DNA of 64,000 nucleotides, taken from Litorivivens lipolytica. Lineage in GTDB: Bacteria > Pseudomonadota > Gammaproteobacteria > Pseudomonadales > Spongiibacteraceae. Positions 45,842 through 54,959 of this stretch are shown here, piece after piece (the first letter of the stretch is position 1; each line of letters begins with the position of its first letter). The stretch spans positions 930,001 through 994,000 of the forward strand of contig NZ_JACHWY010000001.1 of the NCBI RefSeq assembly GCF_014191715.1. The letters run 5' to 3'. Under the pieces are notes generated by a model. The model saw only the letters and a list, made by a program, of their open reading frames with translations, did no database searches and was not told where the DNA came from. Both the position numbers and the translations under genes were made by a program.

Positions 45842-46315
45842 TTACAGGTTGGCTTCAACCCACTCAAGCACATCGTCGTGATGCGTTTTGGTTTTGAACT
45901 TGTCGAGAATATGCTTCAGGCGACCGTCTTTACCGATGATAAAGGTGGTGCGCACCGTGCCCATGTTCTCCTTGCCCATGAACTTCTTCAGCTGCCAGCA
46001 GCCGTATTTATCGATAATGGCGTGGTCGGGGTCTGACAGGAGCGTAAAGTTGAGATCGTATTTCTCCTGAAAACGCTTGAGTTTAGCGGGCTCGTCAAAG
46101 CTGACGCCCAGCACCACACAGTCTTTCTTTTTGAGCGCTTTCTCGGTATCTCGAAGACCGCAGGCTTGCGTCGTACAGCCCGGCGTTAAGGCGCGCGGGT
46201 AAAAGTAGAGAATGACATTTTTCTCGCCTTTGAAATCTTTCAAGGCAACTTTGTTGCCGTCCTGATCCAGCAGGGAAAATGCCGGGGCCATATTGCCAAC
46301 TTTGGGAAATGCCAT
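45842..46315 (-). CDS. bcp: Thiol peroxidase Bcp (peroxiredoxin)
   Basis: The 157-residue cytoplasmic enzyme reduces peroxides using thioredoxin. The peroxidatic Cys lies in YPRALTPGCTTQACGLRD (the usual T-P-G-C-T), and the second Cys of the motif, five residues later, is in the position of the Bcp resolving Cys. Other features: APAFSLLDQDGN and ISFDEPAKL-like GVSFDEPAKLKRF. It lies between rmuC (11 nt upstream) and the RND adaptor (39 nt downstream), all on the minus strand, so the genes may share a transcript. Confidence 0.93.
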   Translation of the reverse strand: MAFPKVGNMAPAFSLLDQDGNKVALKDFKGEKNVILYFYPRALTPGCTTQACGLRDTEKALKKKDCVVLGVSFDEPAKLKRFQEKYDLNFTLLSDPDHAIIDKYGCWQLKKFMGKENMGTVRTTFIIGKDGRLKHILDKFKTKTHHDDVLEWVEANL

Positions 46316-46326
46316 GTTGCGCTCCG

Positions 46327-47673
46327 TTAGTCGTCTGCAGTAGGTAGGGATTCAAATTCATCATCTGCCTGATAATTCTTAGGCAGACTGCGCTTGGTTT
46401 TAGCGCCGAGCTTTTCAAGTTTCTCAACCCGGCGCACCAGATTACCGCGACCGCGGCTAATGCGATCGAGCGTTTTCTCGTAGGCCTCGCGACTGCGATC
46501 CAGATGCTTGCCGATATCCTCCATCGAAGACAGCATCATCACAAACTGATCGTGCAAGCCGCCCGCTTCACTGGCGATCGCTTCTGCATTGCGGTTCTGG
46601 TGTTCGTGCCGCCAGATACTCTGCACGGTTCTAAGAGTTGCCAGCAGGGTTGTCGGGCTAACCACGATGATGTTTTTCTCGTAGGCTGTGCGAAACAACT
46701 CAGGGTCGGCGTCAAAGGCCGCCATAAAAGCGGATTCTATGGGCACGAAGATCAACACAAAATCGAGACTGTTAATCCCGGCAATATGCTCATAGGACTT
46801 CAGGCTAAGGCCATCAATGTGCTGCTTGATGGATCGCACATGAGCCTGTAGCGCCTGTTTGCGCTCGGTTTCGTCCTCGGCGCTGGCATACTGTTCATAA
46901 GCCACCAGTGACACTTTGGCGTCGATGACGATATCTTTTTCATCGGGTAAGCGCACCACCACGTCGGGCTGCAGGCGGCGGCCATCATGCTCGGTAAAGC
47001 TGGTCTGGGTCTCGTATTCGTGGCCCTTTCGGAGGCCGGATTCCTCAAGAACCCGCTCCAGTATCACCTCGCCCCAGTTGCCGCGCACCTTACTGTCGCC
47101 CTTGAGTGCCCGCGTGAGATTCACCGCCTCGGCACTCATACGCTGATTGACCTGCTGTAACTGGGCAATCTGTTCTTTCAGGGTACTGCGATCGCGAGTC
47201 TCGCGGTCGTATATATCATCAACGCGGGTACGAAATTCCTTGAGCTGATCCCTGAACGGGGTCAGCAGGGTTTCCAGTGTCTGGCGGCTGGATTCGTTAA
47301 AGCTTTTTTGTTTCTGTTCAAAAATTGAATCGGAGAGTTGCTTGAACTGAACCGTCAATTGATCGCGGGCCTGTTCCAGCACCTGCATTTTTTCCTGATG
47401 GGTCTTGGCCTGCTCTTCCAGCCGTGTCGACAGCCGGGCATTCTCGTTGGCGCTTTCAAGATTTTTCTGCCGGAGCTCTGCAATCTCCTTCATCAGGCGC
47501 TCGCTTTGCGCCGTTGCAGCCTCAAGTTTGACGGCGTAGGCCTTCGCATCCACCTCTATTGCGCGAATAGACACTTCGCCGGCGCGACGCCGGCGCAGAT
47601 CTCCGAGCAGATAACCCAGTAATACACCAAGCAGCAAAGCTCCCGCCAGCAGTGACAGAGTATTGGTTGTCAT
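46327..47673 (-). CDS. rmuC: DNA recombination protein RmuC
   Basis: The protein has 448 residues. An N-terminal membrane anchor (LSLLAGALLLGVLLGYLLG) precedes a long coiled coil (residues 30-170) and the RmuC core (KGDSKVRGNWGEVILERVLEESGLRKG, DVVVRLPDEKDIVIDAKVSL), a nuclease-like fold related to PD-(D/E)xK. RmuC limits DNA inversions and restricts recombination or foreign DNA in known hosts. The C-terminal helical region ends in charged residues. It precedes bcp by 11 nt. Length fits the family. Confidence 0.95.
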   Translation of the reverse strand: MTTNTLSLLAGALLLGVLLGYLLGDLRRRRAGEVSIRAIEVDAKAYAVKLEAATAQSERLMKEIAELRQKNLESANENARLSTRLEEQAKTHQEKMQVLEQARDQLTVQFKQLSDSIFEQKQKSFNESSRQTLETLLTPFRDQLKEFRTRVDDIYDRETRDRSTLKEQIAQLQQVNQRMSAEAVNLTRALKGDSKVRGNWGEVILERVLEESGLRKGHEYETQTSFTEHDGRRLQPDVVVRLPDEKDIVIDAKVSLVAYEQYASAEDETERKQALQAHVRSIKQHIDGLSLKSYEHIAGINSLDFVLIFVPIESAFMAAFDADPELFRTAYEKNIIVVSPTTLLATLRTVQSIWRHEHQNRNAEAIASEAGGLHDQFVMMLSSMEDIGKHLDRSREAYEKTLDRISRGRGNLVRRVEKLEKLGAKTKRSLPKNYQADDEFESLPTADD

Positions 47674-47716
47674 TGTCGTTACAGCTTTTTCCGAGGCACC
47701 AAATATAGGGCCGGTT

Positions 47717-48280
47717 TCAGCGTTTGTTCCAGCCAGTATGCTCGGCCCACAGTGGGCTGGGCTGATCCACCCGAACCGGGAAAACGCCTTTTTTCCGGTC
47801 GTCGAGATATTCTGTGAGCAAATCGGTCACCACCGGAAAGGCAATATCTTTCCAAGGGATTTCGCTCTCATCGAATAATTGTACTTCCAGGCTCTCCGGG
47901 CCGGCGGCAAAAGCGCCATCTTTCAACTCACCGCGGTAGAACACGTAAACCTGATTAATGTGGGGAATATCGAACAGACGGTACAAGGTTTCACCCTTTA
48001 CTTCCGCGCAGGCCTCTTCCTGAGATTCACGCAGCGCGCCCTGCAACATGGTTTCACCGTTTTCCATAAAACCGGCGGGCAGCGTCCAGTAATTTTTTCG
48101 CGGTTCGATTGCCCGGCGACACATGAGGATTTTGTCGCCGGCGGTGATCAGACAGCCCACCACTACCCGAGGGTTCTGGTAGTGAATGATATTGCAGTGA
48201 TCGCAGATATAGCGCGGTCGATCGTCTCCCTCGGGGATACGCTTATCAACCGATTTGCCGCATTCACTGCAATAGTTCAT
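47717..48280 (-). CDS. NUDIX hydrolase with N-terminal zinc ribbon
   Basis: The protein has 187 residues. The N terminus has a CxxC zinc ribbon (CSECGK, CDHCNI), followed by a complete Nudix box GFMENGETMLQGALRESQEEA at about 70-92. This layout matches the NudC-related group that hydrolyses nucleoside diphosphate derivatives such as NADH or ADP-ribose, although it is smaller than NudC. The ATG overlaps the stop of the flavin reductase gene by one base (TGATG), so translation is coupled. Substrate is unknown. Confidence 0.85.
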   Translation of the reverse strand: MNYCSECGKSVDKRIPEGDDRPRYICDHCNIIHYQNPRVVVGCLITAGDKILMCRRAIEPRKNYWTLPAGFMENGETMLQGALRESQEEACAEVKGETLYRLFDIPHINQVYVFYRGELKDGAFAAGPESLEVQLFDESEIPWKDIAFPVVTDLLTEYLDDRKKGVFPVRVDQPSPLWAEHTGWNKR

Positions 48281-48756
48281 CAGCGCAACTCGCGGTATTT
48301 GCCAGAGAAGAATACCAGTGGCTTGTCGTTATTGCTGTTAACCATGCTTTGCACCTTACCCACCAGAATCACGTGGTCGCCACCTTCATAGCGTTGCCAA
48401 ATATCGCATTCAAAGGTTGTCAGTGCGCCCTTGATCATCGGTGTGCCGTGGCGGCCCAGGGTGTAGTGACTCTTGTCCAGCGCGTGATCGCCCTTTTTGG
48501 CGTACATGTTAGACAGATTCATCTGTTCCTGAGACAAAATGTTCACCGCGTATTTTTTCGCCTTGGCAAAGGCGTCAAAGCACTCGGAATCGTTCTGCAG
48601 GCTCCACAGCACCAGTGCCGGGTCGAGAGAAACTGAGGCAAAGGAGTTAACGGTCATACCAAAGGGCTCGTAACCGTCAGGATTGGCTGTGATCACGCAA
48701 ACACCGGTCGGGAAACGCCCCAGTGCATTGCGAAATTCGCGGCTGTCCAGGCTCAT
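48280..48756 (-). CDS. Flavin reductase family protein (FMN-binding split barrel)
   Basis: ATG 48756, with AAGGAA upstream, gives 158 residues; an earlier in-frame ATG is not supported. The core LGRFPTGVCVITANPDGYEPFGMTVNSFASVSLDP is the FMN-binding motif of flavin reductases of two-component monooxygenases, followed by ALVLWSLQNDSECFDAF and HVILVGKVQSM. Such proteins supply FMNH2 to a partner oxygenase; no partner is next to it. The stop overlaps the Nudix gene start by one base. Confidence 0.88.
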   Translation of the reverse strand: MSLDSREFRNALGRFPTGVCVITANPDGYEPFGMTVNSFASVSLDPALVLWSLQNDSECFDAFAKAKKYAVNILSQEQMNLSNMYAKKGDHALDKSHYTLGRHGTPMIKGALTTFECDIWQRYEGGDHVILVGKVQSMVNSNNDKPLVFFSGKYRELR

Positions 48757-48881
48757 AATTATTCCTTTTTTCAGGTGGGATAAGGCCTGGGCATTATACA
48801 CGCCTCACCCGCAAATTTAATGACGTCAACAGCCGCACAGGCGCTCAGAATGGGCCTTTCAGCTCGTCCGTTTAAATGAGT

Positions 48882-49334
48882 TTACCAGCGATCTGCCGCC
48901 TGACCGTCACTGTCGCGAGCCTCAACCCAAAAATCGCCCTCATCGGTGCACTCTTTCTTCCAGAAGGGTGCGCGAGTCTTCAGGTAATCCATAATGAATT
49001 CACAGGCGGCAAAAGCCTCACCGCGATGTGCAGCCGCCGTTACCACCAGCACGATCTGATCACCTGGCACAAACTCGCCAACACGATGGATGACGGTAGC
49101 GCCCTGCAACTGCCAACGTTTACAGGCTTCATCGACGATTTTCTGCAGGGATTTTTCCGTCATCCCCGGATAGTGCTCCAGACTCATGGCCTGAACACGG
49201 CGACCGTCGTTATTGCTACGCATACAGCCAATAAAGCTGGCTACTCCGCCGATTGAATCGGCCAACTGCTGTACCCGCTGAATTTCCTCGCCCGCGTTAA
49301 AATCGGCGGTATCGACTACGACCTTGACCGTCAT
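48882..49334 (-). CDS. moaE: Molybdopterin synthase catalytic subunit MoaE
   Basis: The 150-residue protein transfers sulfur from MoaD to precursor Z to make molybdopterin. The core has VASFIGCMRSNNDGRRVQAMSLEHYPGM, GEFVPGDQIVLVVTAAAHRGEAFAACEFIMDYLKTRAPFWKKE, matching MoaE including the conserved Arg and Lys residues near the active site. It is downstream of moaD by 2 nt, completing the unit MBL-moaC-moaD-moaE. MoaA, the first enzyme, is not in the window. Confidence 0.97.
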   Translation of the reverse strand: MTVKVVVDTADFNAGEEIQRVQQLADSIGGVASFIGCMRSNNDGRRVQAMSLEHYPGMTEKSLQKIVDEACKRWQLQGATVIHRVGEFVPGDQIVLVVTAAAHRGEAFAACEFIMDYLKTRAPFWKKECTDEGDFWVEARDSDGQAADRW

Positions 49335-49336
49335 GC

Positions 49337-49585
49337 TCAGCCCCCGGTCACTGGCGGGTAAAAGGCCAGCTCATCGCCCGGATTAACCTGAGACTCCAGC
49401 GAAACCACTTCCTGATTCAGCGCCGTCAGCACATTCGGCGCACATAGAACCTCTTCCCACGCCGGGTGTTTTTTAATCAGCTGTTCACGCACTGCACTGA
49501 CTTTGACAGGCTCTGTGACAGGCCATTCCAACTCATGGCAACCGAGAGCCTCCCTCAGCTTGGCAAAAAACAGAATGCGAATCAT
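49337..49585 (-). CDS. moaD: Molybdopterin synthase small subunit MoaD
   Basis: ATG 49585 overlaps the moaC stop as ATGA and gives 82 residues; an in-frame ATG five codons upstream is less likely. It is a ubiquitin-like sulfur carrier ([26 protein letters not shown]) ending in the required Gly-Gly (PPVTGG) that is thiocarboxylated by MoeB. It sits between moaC and moaE. Confidence 0.95.
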   Translation of the reverse strand: MIRILFFAKLREALGCHELEWPVTEPVKVSAVREQLIKKHPAWEEVLCAPNVLTALNQEVVSLESQVNPGDELAFYPPVTGG

Positions 49586-50064
49586 GCGTCGGCCTGCCAA
49601 TGCCCGGAGCGACCACCCAGCTTTTCAAGCAGTTTGACCTCACCGATGACCATACCCTTGTCGACGGCCTTGCACATGTCATAGATCGTCAGCGCTGCAA
49701 CTGAGGCCGCTGTCAGCGCTTCCATTTCAACACCGGTTTGCCCTGCCAGCTTGCAGCGGGCTTCGATAACCACAGCGTTGTTCTCGGTGTCCGGGGTCAA
49801 TTCCACTTTGATAGAGGTGAGCATCAGTGGATGGCAGAGGGGAATCAGGTCCGCACATTTCTTGGCGGCCTGAATGCCGGCAATGCGCGCCACGGCCAGC
49901 ACGTCACCCTTTTTGTGCTCGCCGTTAACGATCATGGCCAGCGTTTCTGGCTGCATGCGAATGCAGGCTTGTGCACGAGCCTCACGTTCCGTCACAGCCT
50001 TGGCCGTGACATCCACCATCTGGGCATTGCCCTTGGCGTCAATATGCGTCAGTGAATCTGCCAT
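49582..50064 (-). CDS. moaC: Cyclic pyranopterin monophosphate synthase MoaC
   Basis: The 160-residue enzyme converts 3',8-cyclo-GTP to cyclic pyranopterin monophosphate. Motifs: [37 protein letters not shown] (active-site His and Lys) and [29 protein letters not shown]. The ATG overlaps the MBL-fold gene stop by one base and its stop overlaps the moaD ATG. MoaA and MoaB are absent from the window. Confidence 0.97.
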   Translation of the reverse strand: MADSLTHIDAKGNAQMVDVTAKAVTEREARAQACIRMQPETLAMIVNGEHKKGDVLAVARIAGIQAAKKCADLIPLCHPLMLTSIKVELTPDTENNAVVIEARCKLAGQTGVEMEALTAASVAALTIYDMCKAVDKGMVIGEVKLLEKLGGRSGHWQADA

Positions 50065-50711
50065 CAGCCAAACCGGGTATCTGAGACAAAAGGATTGGTG
50101 CGGCGCTCCTGACCAAAGGTCGAGGTCGGTCCGTGACCGGGAATAAAGGTCACGTCATCGCCCAGCGGCCAAAGCTTTTCCTGAATGGAACTGATCAACT
50201 CGTCGTGGTTGCCTTTGGGAAAGTCCGTTCGCCCAATAGAACCCTGAAACAAGACATCCCCCACAATGGCCAGTCGCACGCCCTCATGAAAGAAAATAAC
50301 ATGGCCCGGCGTATGACCGGGGCAATGCCGAACCTGCAGCGTCTGCTCTCCCACGGTTACGGTATCACCATCGTTTAGCCACTGATCAGGCACAAAGGCC
50401 TCGGCACGAGGAAAGCCGGCCATCTCGCACCAGTCCGGAAGTTTGTCGATCCAGAAGCTGTCCTCTTGCTGAGGACCAATAATCGGCACGCCATATTCCT
50501 GACGCATGTCATCGGCCGCCGCGCAGTGATCCATATGGCCGTGAGTCAGGAGCACCTTTTCCAGTGTTCCGCCAAGCTGCTCGAGCCCGGATTTAATCCT
50601 TTCCAGATCACCACCGGGATCGACAACGGCCGCCTTGCCGGTGGCCTCGCAAACCAAAATACTGCAGTTCTGTTGATAGGCCGTTACCGGCACAATCGCG
50701 CACTTCAACAT
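50064..50711 (-). CDS. MBL-fold hydrolase, glyoxalase II-like (YcbL group)
   Basis: The 215-residue protein has the dinuclear metal motif THGHMDH, downstream His in [10 protein letters not shown], an Asp in IVGDVLF, and a final His in PGHGPTSTF. This is the YcbL/type-II glyoxalase group that hydrolyses thioesters such as lactoylglutathione. It heads the moa unit; its stop overlaps the moaC start, so it is translationally coupled. Its relation to molybdopterin synthesis is not clear. Confidence 0.9.
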   Translation of the reverse strand: MLKCAIVPVTAYQQNCSILVCEATGKAAVVDPGGDLERIKSGLEQLGGTLEKVLLTHGHMDHCAAADDMRQEYGVPIIGPQQEDSFWIDKLPDWCEMAGFPRAEAFVPDQWLNDGDTVTVGEQTLQVRHCPGHTPGHVIFFHEGVRLAIVGDVLFQGSIGRTDFPKGNHDELISSIQEKLWPLGDDVTFIPGHGPTSTFGQERRTNPFVSDTRFG

Positions 50712-50869
50712 CGTTTAAAACCTGATAAATGAAGCCGTCAAGCTTAACACACCACCCCCGCCCCGGCAGCCCGGACAAGAGAATGGCCTTTCCAATATTG
50801 CCATTTGATGGGCATTTCTATAGAGTAGCGGCCCTTCTGAGACGGGCAGGTTCCTGATCAGGAGATAAA

Positions 50870-50891
50870 GGTGAGGTGTCCGAGTGGCTGA
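50870..50891 (+). repeat. Broken direct copy of the tRNA-Ser 5' end
   Basis: The 22 bases at 50870-50891 are identical to the first 22 bases of the tRNA-Ser at 50999-51020 (acceptor 5' strand and D-arm start). Downstream there is no anticodon arm, variable arm or T-arm, so this is not a functional tRNA. The 107 bases between the copies contain nothing I can assign. Confidence 0.85.
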
Positions 50892-50998
50892 CTTGGAGGC
50901 TTTGCCGGAAAGAGCGCCCGCAGGGGCGATAACGAGCACGCAGGCGTGCGGTCTCGGGGCTCGCTAAATACCCGAATAAATACGTGAAGCAATACCCC

Positions 50999-51086
50999 GG
51001 TGAGGTGTCCGAGTGGCTGAAGGAGCACGCCTGGAAAGTGTGTATACGGCAACGTATCGAGGGTTCGAATCCCTCCCTCACCGCCA
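50999..51086 (+). tRNA. tRNA-Ser(GGA)
   Basis: The tRNA is 88 nt with an encoded CCA. The acceptor GGTGAGG pairs with CCTCACC, discriminator G. The anticodon loop CTGGAAA gives GGA (Ser). A long variable arm (TATACGGCAACGTATC) is typical of class II tRNAs, and the T-arm GGTTCGAATCC is intact. Confidence 0.97.
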
Positions 51087-51091
51087 GTCAT

Positions 51092-51121
51092 AAAAAAACC
51101 CGGCTTATGCCGGGTTTTTTT
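51092..51121. terminator. Rho-independent terminator (tRNA-Ser / FimV-like gene)
   Basis: AAAAACCCGGC pairs with GCCGGGTTTTT around TTAT and is followed by T residues on the plus strand. It lies 5 nt after the tRNA CCA and 20 nt before the end of the converging FimV-like gene; A-runs on the other side let it serve both. Confidence 0.88.
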
Positions 51122-51140
51122 ATGGGCAATTAAAACAGCC

Positions 51141-52415
51141 TTAGTCTAACCACCCCTGAGTACCGGACATGCGCCGTTGCAGCGACGACAGGCGACGATG
51201 CAAGCGCCACTCCCGCGCAAACAAACAGCCGAAACCCAAAATCATACCAATGGATGTCCAGCCGAGAGACCGAAGCAACTGCCCGGGGAAACGCGCCAGC
51301 AACGGCAATCCCAAAGCCCATGCCGGAGGAGCCTCAACGTTCGGCGTTGGCTCTTGTTTGCGGACAGCCTCGATTTTCGCCCGAGCTTCCTCCAGCTTGG
51401 CCTCCACTTCAGCCATCCGCCGCAGCATCCTAATTCTTTCAGCCTGCTTTAGGGCTTCATCGGAAATTTCAGACTCGGGTGTTTGAGTGTAAGGTTGGAA
51501 TTCGGTCTCCTCGGACGAATAGGCCATAACCTCTGATGACTCTTCAACATCGCTCACTGCAAGTTGTTCTGCCGAGGGCTCCTCGACCAACTCTTCCGGC
51601 ACCTCTTGAACAGCACGTGGCAGACTCTCCACTACCGCAACAGCTTCCTGAGCCTCCTGCCAAGGATCGACGAGGCGATAACCCTGCGCGCTGTCGTTGA
51701 ATACCAAACGGACATCACCGGATTGCTCCGGAATATTCAGTACCCAAGCCTCTTTCAATCGCTCCGGGTGACCGCCGATAAAAGCTCGAGGATTGTATTG
51801 GAACAGGCTCGCCATCCACTGCTCACGCCCGCCTCCGCGCTGCCGACTGAGGCTTCCAGCAAGCGTCCACAGGGAGTCGCCTCGCGCAACGCGATATTGT
51901 CGGTCAGATGGGGACAAGGGCTGTCGTTGAACCGTTTGCTCTGGCTTGCGCCGCTGACGGACATCGGCACCTGAAGTACTTGAGCTCTTTGAGGAAGGAG
52001 ACTTACCGGAGGCTGCCACGCGCTGGTTACTGTCGAGAGCGAGATCAGGCAAATCCATAAGGACCGTGTATTCACGCTTCAGGTAGCCCGTCGGCCACAT
52101 TACATTCAACGTGAAGGCAATGTAGGGTTCCACAATCGCCGAATCCGAGCGCAGAACAACTCGCTGCGCTTTAGCGTCGTACGTCAGCGTATATTTTGAC
52201 CTCACCTCGGAATCCAGCGGTAAGCCGGAAACACCATCCTCGATCGTTGATAGCACTAACTTCAGGTCATCTTCGGACAGGCTGCCCGTATGCCGAACCG
52301 GGATATGTAGCTCTAATGGAGCGCCCAGTGGGGAGTGCAACTCAGCATCTCCCAGGCCAAGCGCGCGCAGCTCCTGCAGCGGCAGCACCGCCACAGAAAA
52401 AACCATATACTTCAT
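51141..52415 (-). CDS. FimV/HubP-like polar protein, short form with LysM domain
   Basis: ATG 52415 gives 424 residues; an in-frame ATG 11 codons upstream is less likely. A signal-like segment (MKYMVFSVAVLPL) leads to the conserved FimV N-terminal domain (LGLGDAELHSPLGAPLELHIPV, YTLTYDAKAQRVVLRSD). A LysM-like motif for peptidoglycan follows near residues 175-235 (YRVARGDSLWTLAGSL, FQYNPRAFIGG), then an acidic Glu/Pro-rich region, a coiled coil (KQAERIRMLRRMAEVEAKLEE), and one transmembrane helix (TSIGMILGFGCLF). Full FimV proteins have a long cytoplasmic TPR tail; here only about 25 residues follow the helix. It may be a short paralogue. Confidence 0.8.
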   Translation of the reverse strand: MKYMVFSVAVLPLQELRALGLGDAELHSPLGAPLELHIPVRHTGSLSEDDLKLVLSTIEDGVSGLPLDSEVRSKYTLTYDAKAQRVVLRSDSAIVEPYIAFTLNVMWPTGYLKREYTVLMDLPDLALDSNQRVAASGKSPSSKSSSTSGADVRQRRKPEQTVQRQPLSPSDRQYRVARGDSLWTLAGSLSRQRGGGREQWMASLFQYNPRAFIGGHPERLKEAWVLNIPEQSGDVRLVFNDSAQGYRLVDPWQEAQEAVAVVESLPRAVQEVPEELVEEPSAEQLAVSDVEESSEVMAYSSEETEFQPYTQTPESEISDEALKQAERIRMLRRMAEVEAKLEEARAKIEAVRKQEPTPNVEAPPAWALGLPLLARFPGQLLRSLGWTSIGMILGFGCLFAREWRLHRRLSSLQRRMSGTQGWLD

Positions 52416-52555
52416 TAAGTTGTGCGTCTTCAAGCCCCCTCCTGCCATATAGACTCACAGCGCCTAGAACTCGCTCTTCCCTAAGTTTAGACTATTTCAC
52501 AGCCCTTGATGCAAAGAGAGTTTGCCAATGGGAATAAGTCCACTAAGCGCCAGAC

Positions 52556-53359
52556 TCAATCCTTGAAAACCGGGGATCTCTTGTCCTTTCGCGCCTTGAT
52601 CGCCTCTTCGAAATTCTGGGTTGTCATCCGCACAAACAGCTGGGCATGACCTTCGTAATGCATATGCGACTGTTGGCTACCCGCCTCAAGGCCGGCCCAC
52701 ATCAGTTGCTTGGTCATCTCCACGCCCAACTGACTGAAGCCACTGATCCGCTCGGCCAGCTGGCAGCACTCATCCAGCAGCGCCTCAGGGGAGACCACGC
52801 GAGATACCAGCCCAATGCGATCGGCCTCTTCGGCGCTCACATCCCTACCCGACAGCATGATCTCGAAGGCCCGGCTTGAACCGATGGCCCGTGGCAGCAT
52901 ATAACTCAAGCCCAGCTCAGCCGCTGTCAGGCCATTGTTGATACCTGCGGCCCGAAAATACGCTCGCTCGGAGGCGATACGAATATCCGTGGCCATCGCT
53001 AGACAAAAGCCACCACCAATGGCTGCCCCATTGATAGCGCCAATGACCGGCTGGGGCATGTCGTGAATAGCCTTGATAACGTCATCCAGCACCCGCATGG
53101 CACGGCGGGCAATGCCGGGCATGGTGAGGCCATCAAAGATGGAGAGGTAACCTGGATCTTCCAGATCGGCGCCGGAACAGAAGCCTTCGCCGGCCCCGGT
53201 CAATATGACAACGCGTGTATCATTATCAAACCCCACCTCCTCTAGCGCTTCCTTCAAGGGCACCATCACATCGAAGGCCATGGCATTCATGCGCTCGGGA
53301 CGATTAAGGGTAATACGGGTAACGTGGGGGCGGGGTTTATCGACTTGAATGAAAGACAT
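52556..53359 (-). CDS. Enoyl-CoA hydratase/isomerase family protein
   Basis: ATG 53359 gives 267 residues; the longer frame from 53425 adds 22 unconvincing residues. Crotonase features: VILTGAGEGFCSGADL at about 55-70, NGAAIGGGFCLAMATDIRIA around 105-125, AYFRAAGINNGLTAAELGLSYMLPRAIG, and SGRDVSAEEADRIGLVSRVV. The Glu in AAELGLSYML occupies the usual second catalytic position and so is a candidate. It lies between the FimV-like gene and the UbiB-like kinase, 75 nt after the latter. It probably acts on CoA thioesters in fatty acid or related degradation. Confidence 0.88.
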   Translation of the reverse strand: MSFIQVDKPRPHVTRITLNRPERMNAMAFDVMVPLKEALEEVGFDNDTRVVILTGAGEGFCSGADLEDPGYLSIFDGLTMPGIARRAMRVLDDVIKAIHDMPQPVIGAINGAAIGGGFCLAMATDIRIASERAYFRAAGINNGLTAAELGLSYMLPRAIGSSRAFEIMLSGRDVSAEEADRIGLVSRVVSPEALLDECCQLAERISGFSQLGVEMTKQLMWAGLEAGSQQSHMHYEGHAQLFVRMTTQNFEEAIKARKDKRSPVFKD

Positions 53360-53434
53360 GTCAGCGCTCGTTCTGGTTATGGTCGGACCATTGAATCTCA
53401 GGCGCCGACCACAATCCATTAACAAGCGTTCAAC

Positions 53435-54760
53435 TTACTGGTAGAGCGTTACCCGATCATCGCCAAAGATATTGGCGCCCGGCGCCAACAGATCCATGTA
53501 GCGATCAAAGTAGAGGAACTGTTTGAGCAGCAAGGTAAATGAACGAGGAAAGCGAATGCCGTAGCTTTTAGCGATATCACCCAGCTCACTCATCAGGCTG
53601 GTTACCCCGTCCGGTTCGGAACCACCGCTGCCCAGCAGGTACTCGGGCTCCATGGCATCGAGCCGCCCGAACAAGTGCTGAATGTCACGGGCCAGCGCAT
53701 CGACATCGACCTCGCTGCGGGTAACACCAATCGCCAGCATGGATTCCGCCATGGTCTGGTAGTCCTGTTCATTCACCGCCATAAACAGCTTGAACGTCGC
53801 TTCCCAAACACTCGGTTTGATTCGCCCTACCATGCCAAAATCAATAAAACCCACCTGGCCATTATTAAGTAACATCAAGTTGCCGCTGTGCAGGTCGGCG
53901 TGGAAAAACGCGCACTGAGTCAGACTGGCAAACCAGGTATTCATGGCATTAAACAGACTTTCCGCTGCATCGTGGCCGGAGGCTTTGAGCGCTTCCATAT
54001 CCGTCAGTGCCACCCCATAGAATCGCTCCATGGTCAGCACCCGCTCGTTGCTGGCCTCAAGATTGGGCTTGGGAACGACAACGCTGGTATTGCCGCTATC
54101 GTTTAGAAAACGGGAAAAGTGAATCAGGTTGTCGGCTTCTTTAACGAAATCGCATTCGTCCAGCATGGCCTGATACATCTCTTCCACCAGATCGGCTATG
54201 GAGCCCCGATCCAGATTCGGAATAATGCGCTCACACAAGCGCGTCATCAGGTACACCGCGTTGAGGTCGGTGGTCAAAGTCTCTTTAACGCCCGGTTTCT
54301 GTACTTTCACGACCACCTGCTCACCGCTAAGCAAGGTTGCGGCGTGCACCTGAGCAATGGACGCCGAGGCCAGCGGCTGGGGGCTGATATGCTCGAAAAC
54401 GCGATCGAGCGGTTTGCCCAAATCTTCCTCAATGATGGCTTTTACCTTGCGAAAGGGAATCGCCGGAGTCTGATCCAGACATTTCTGGAACTCATCCACG
54501 TACTCTTTCGGAAAGATAGACGGCGAACTGGCTATAAACTGGCCAAACTTGATGTAGGTGACGCCGAGCGATTCAAACAGCTCGCGCATCTCGGCGGGCG
54601 CGGGCACCCGCCAGTCGATCAGCCAGCGCAGTGCCTTGGGATACACTGCGGAAAAGGTCTGTAACAGTCGAACTGAGCCGCGGACACCCAGCTCAGCCAT
54701 TTGCATGGGGCGACGGCCTTTTTGCGGAGTTTTCTGTGCCATGAAGGTGTCGGCGCTCAT
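53435..54760 (-). CDS. ABC1/UbiB-type atypical kinase (AarF family)
   Basis: ATG 54760 with AGGGAAG upstream gives 441 residues; an in-frame ATG 14 codons upstream is less likely. Family motifs: the KxGQ motif (VTYIKFGQFIAS), the AQVHAA loop (ASASIAQVHAATL), VVKVQKPGV, FHADLHSGNLML (catalytic loop) and VGFIDFGMVGRI (metal-binding Asp). UbiB proteins support ubiquinone synthesis through an ATPase-like activity on lipids or protein partners. It is shorter than E. coli UbiB and lacks clear C-terminal transmembrane helices, so it may be an AarF paralogue. It is divergent from the DUF3336-patatin gene. Confidence 0.85.
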   Translation of the reverse strand: MSADTFMAQKTPQKGRRPMQMAELGVRGSVRLLQTFSAVYPKALRWLIDWRVPAPAEMRELFESLGVTYIKFGQFIASSPSIFPKEYVDEFQKCLDQTPAIPFRKVKAIIEEDLGKPLDRVFEHISPQPLASASIAQVHAATLLSGEQVVVKVQKPGVKETLTTDLNAVYLMTRLCERIIPNLDRGSIADLVEEMYQAMLDECDFVKEADNLIHFSRFLNDSGNTSVVVPKPNLEASNERVLTMERFYGVALTDMEALKASGHDAAESLFNAMNTWFASLTQCAFFHADLHSGNLMLLNNGQVGFIDFGMVGRIKPSVWEATFKLFMAVNEQDYQTMAESMLAIGVTRSEVDVDALARDIQHLFGRLDAMEPEYLLGSGGSEPDGVTSLMSELGDIAKSYGIRFPRSFTLLLKQFLYFDRYMDLLAPGANIFGDDRVTLYQ

Positions 54761-54959
54761 TGAATCTTCCCTGACGGTAATGCGAGCGGCAATTATACGC
54801 AAGTCGAATTGCGAGGGAGAGTGACTCCACGCGGAAATCGCAATATTTCACAGAGTAGTAACCGTAGAGCCCTATCGTTGGGCGACATATGAACAGCTAT
54901 TATTCACAATTCATACCCTCTACAATGTGGGTGGTGTCAATATTACTCAGGATAGAGAT

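Noticed and set aside
50870-50998. A second, complete tRNA-Ser gene
   Set aside because: Only the first 22 bases match; anticodon, variable and T arms are missing.
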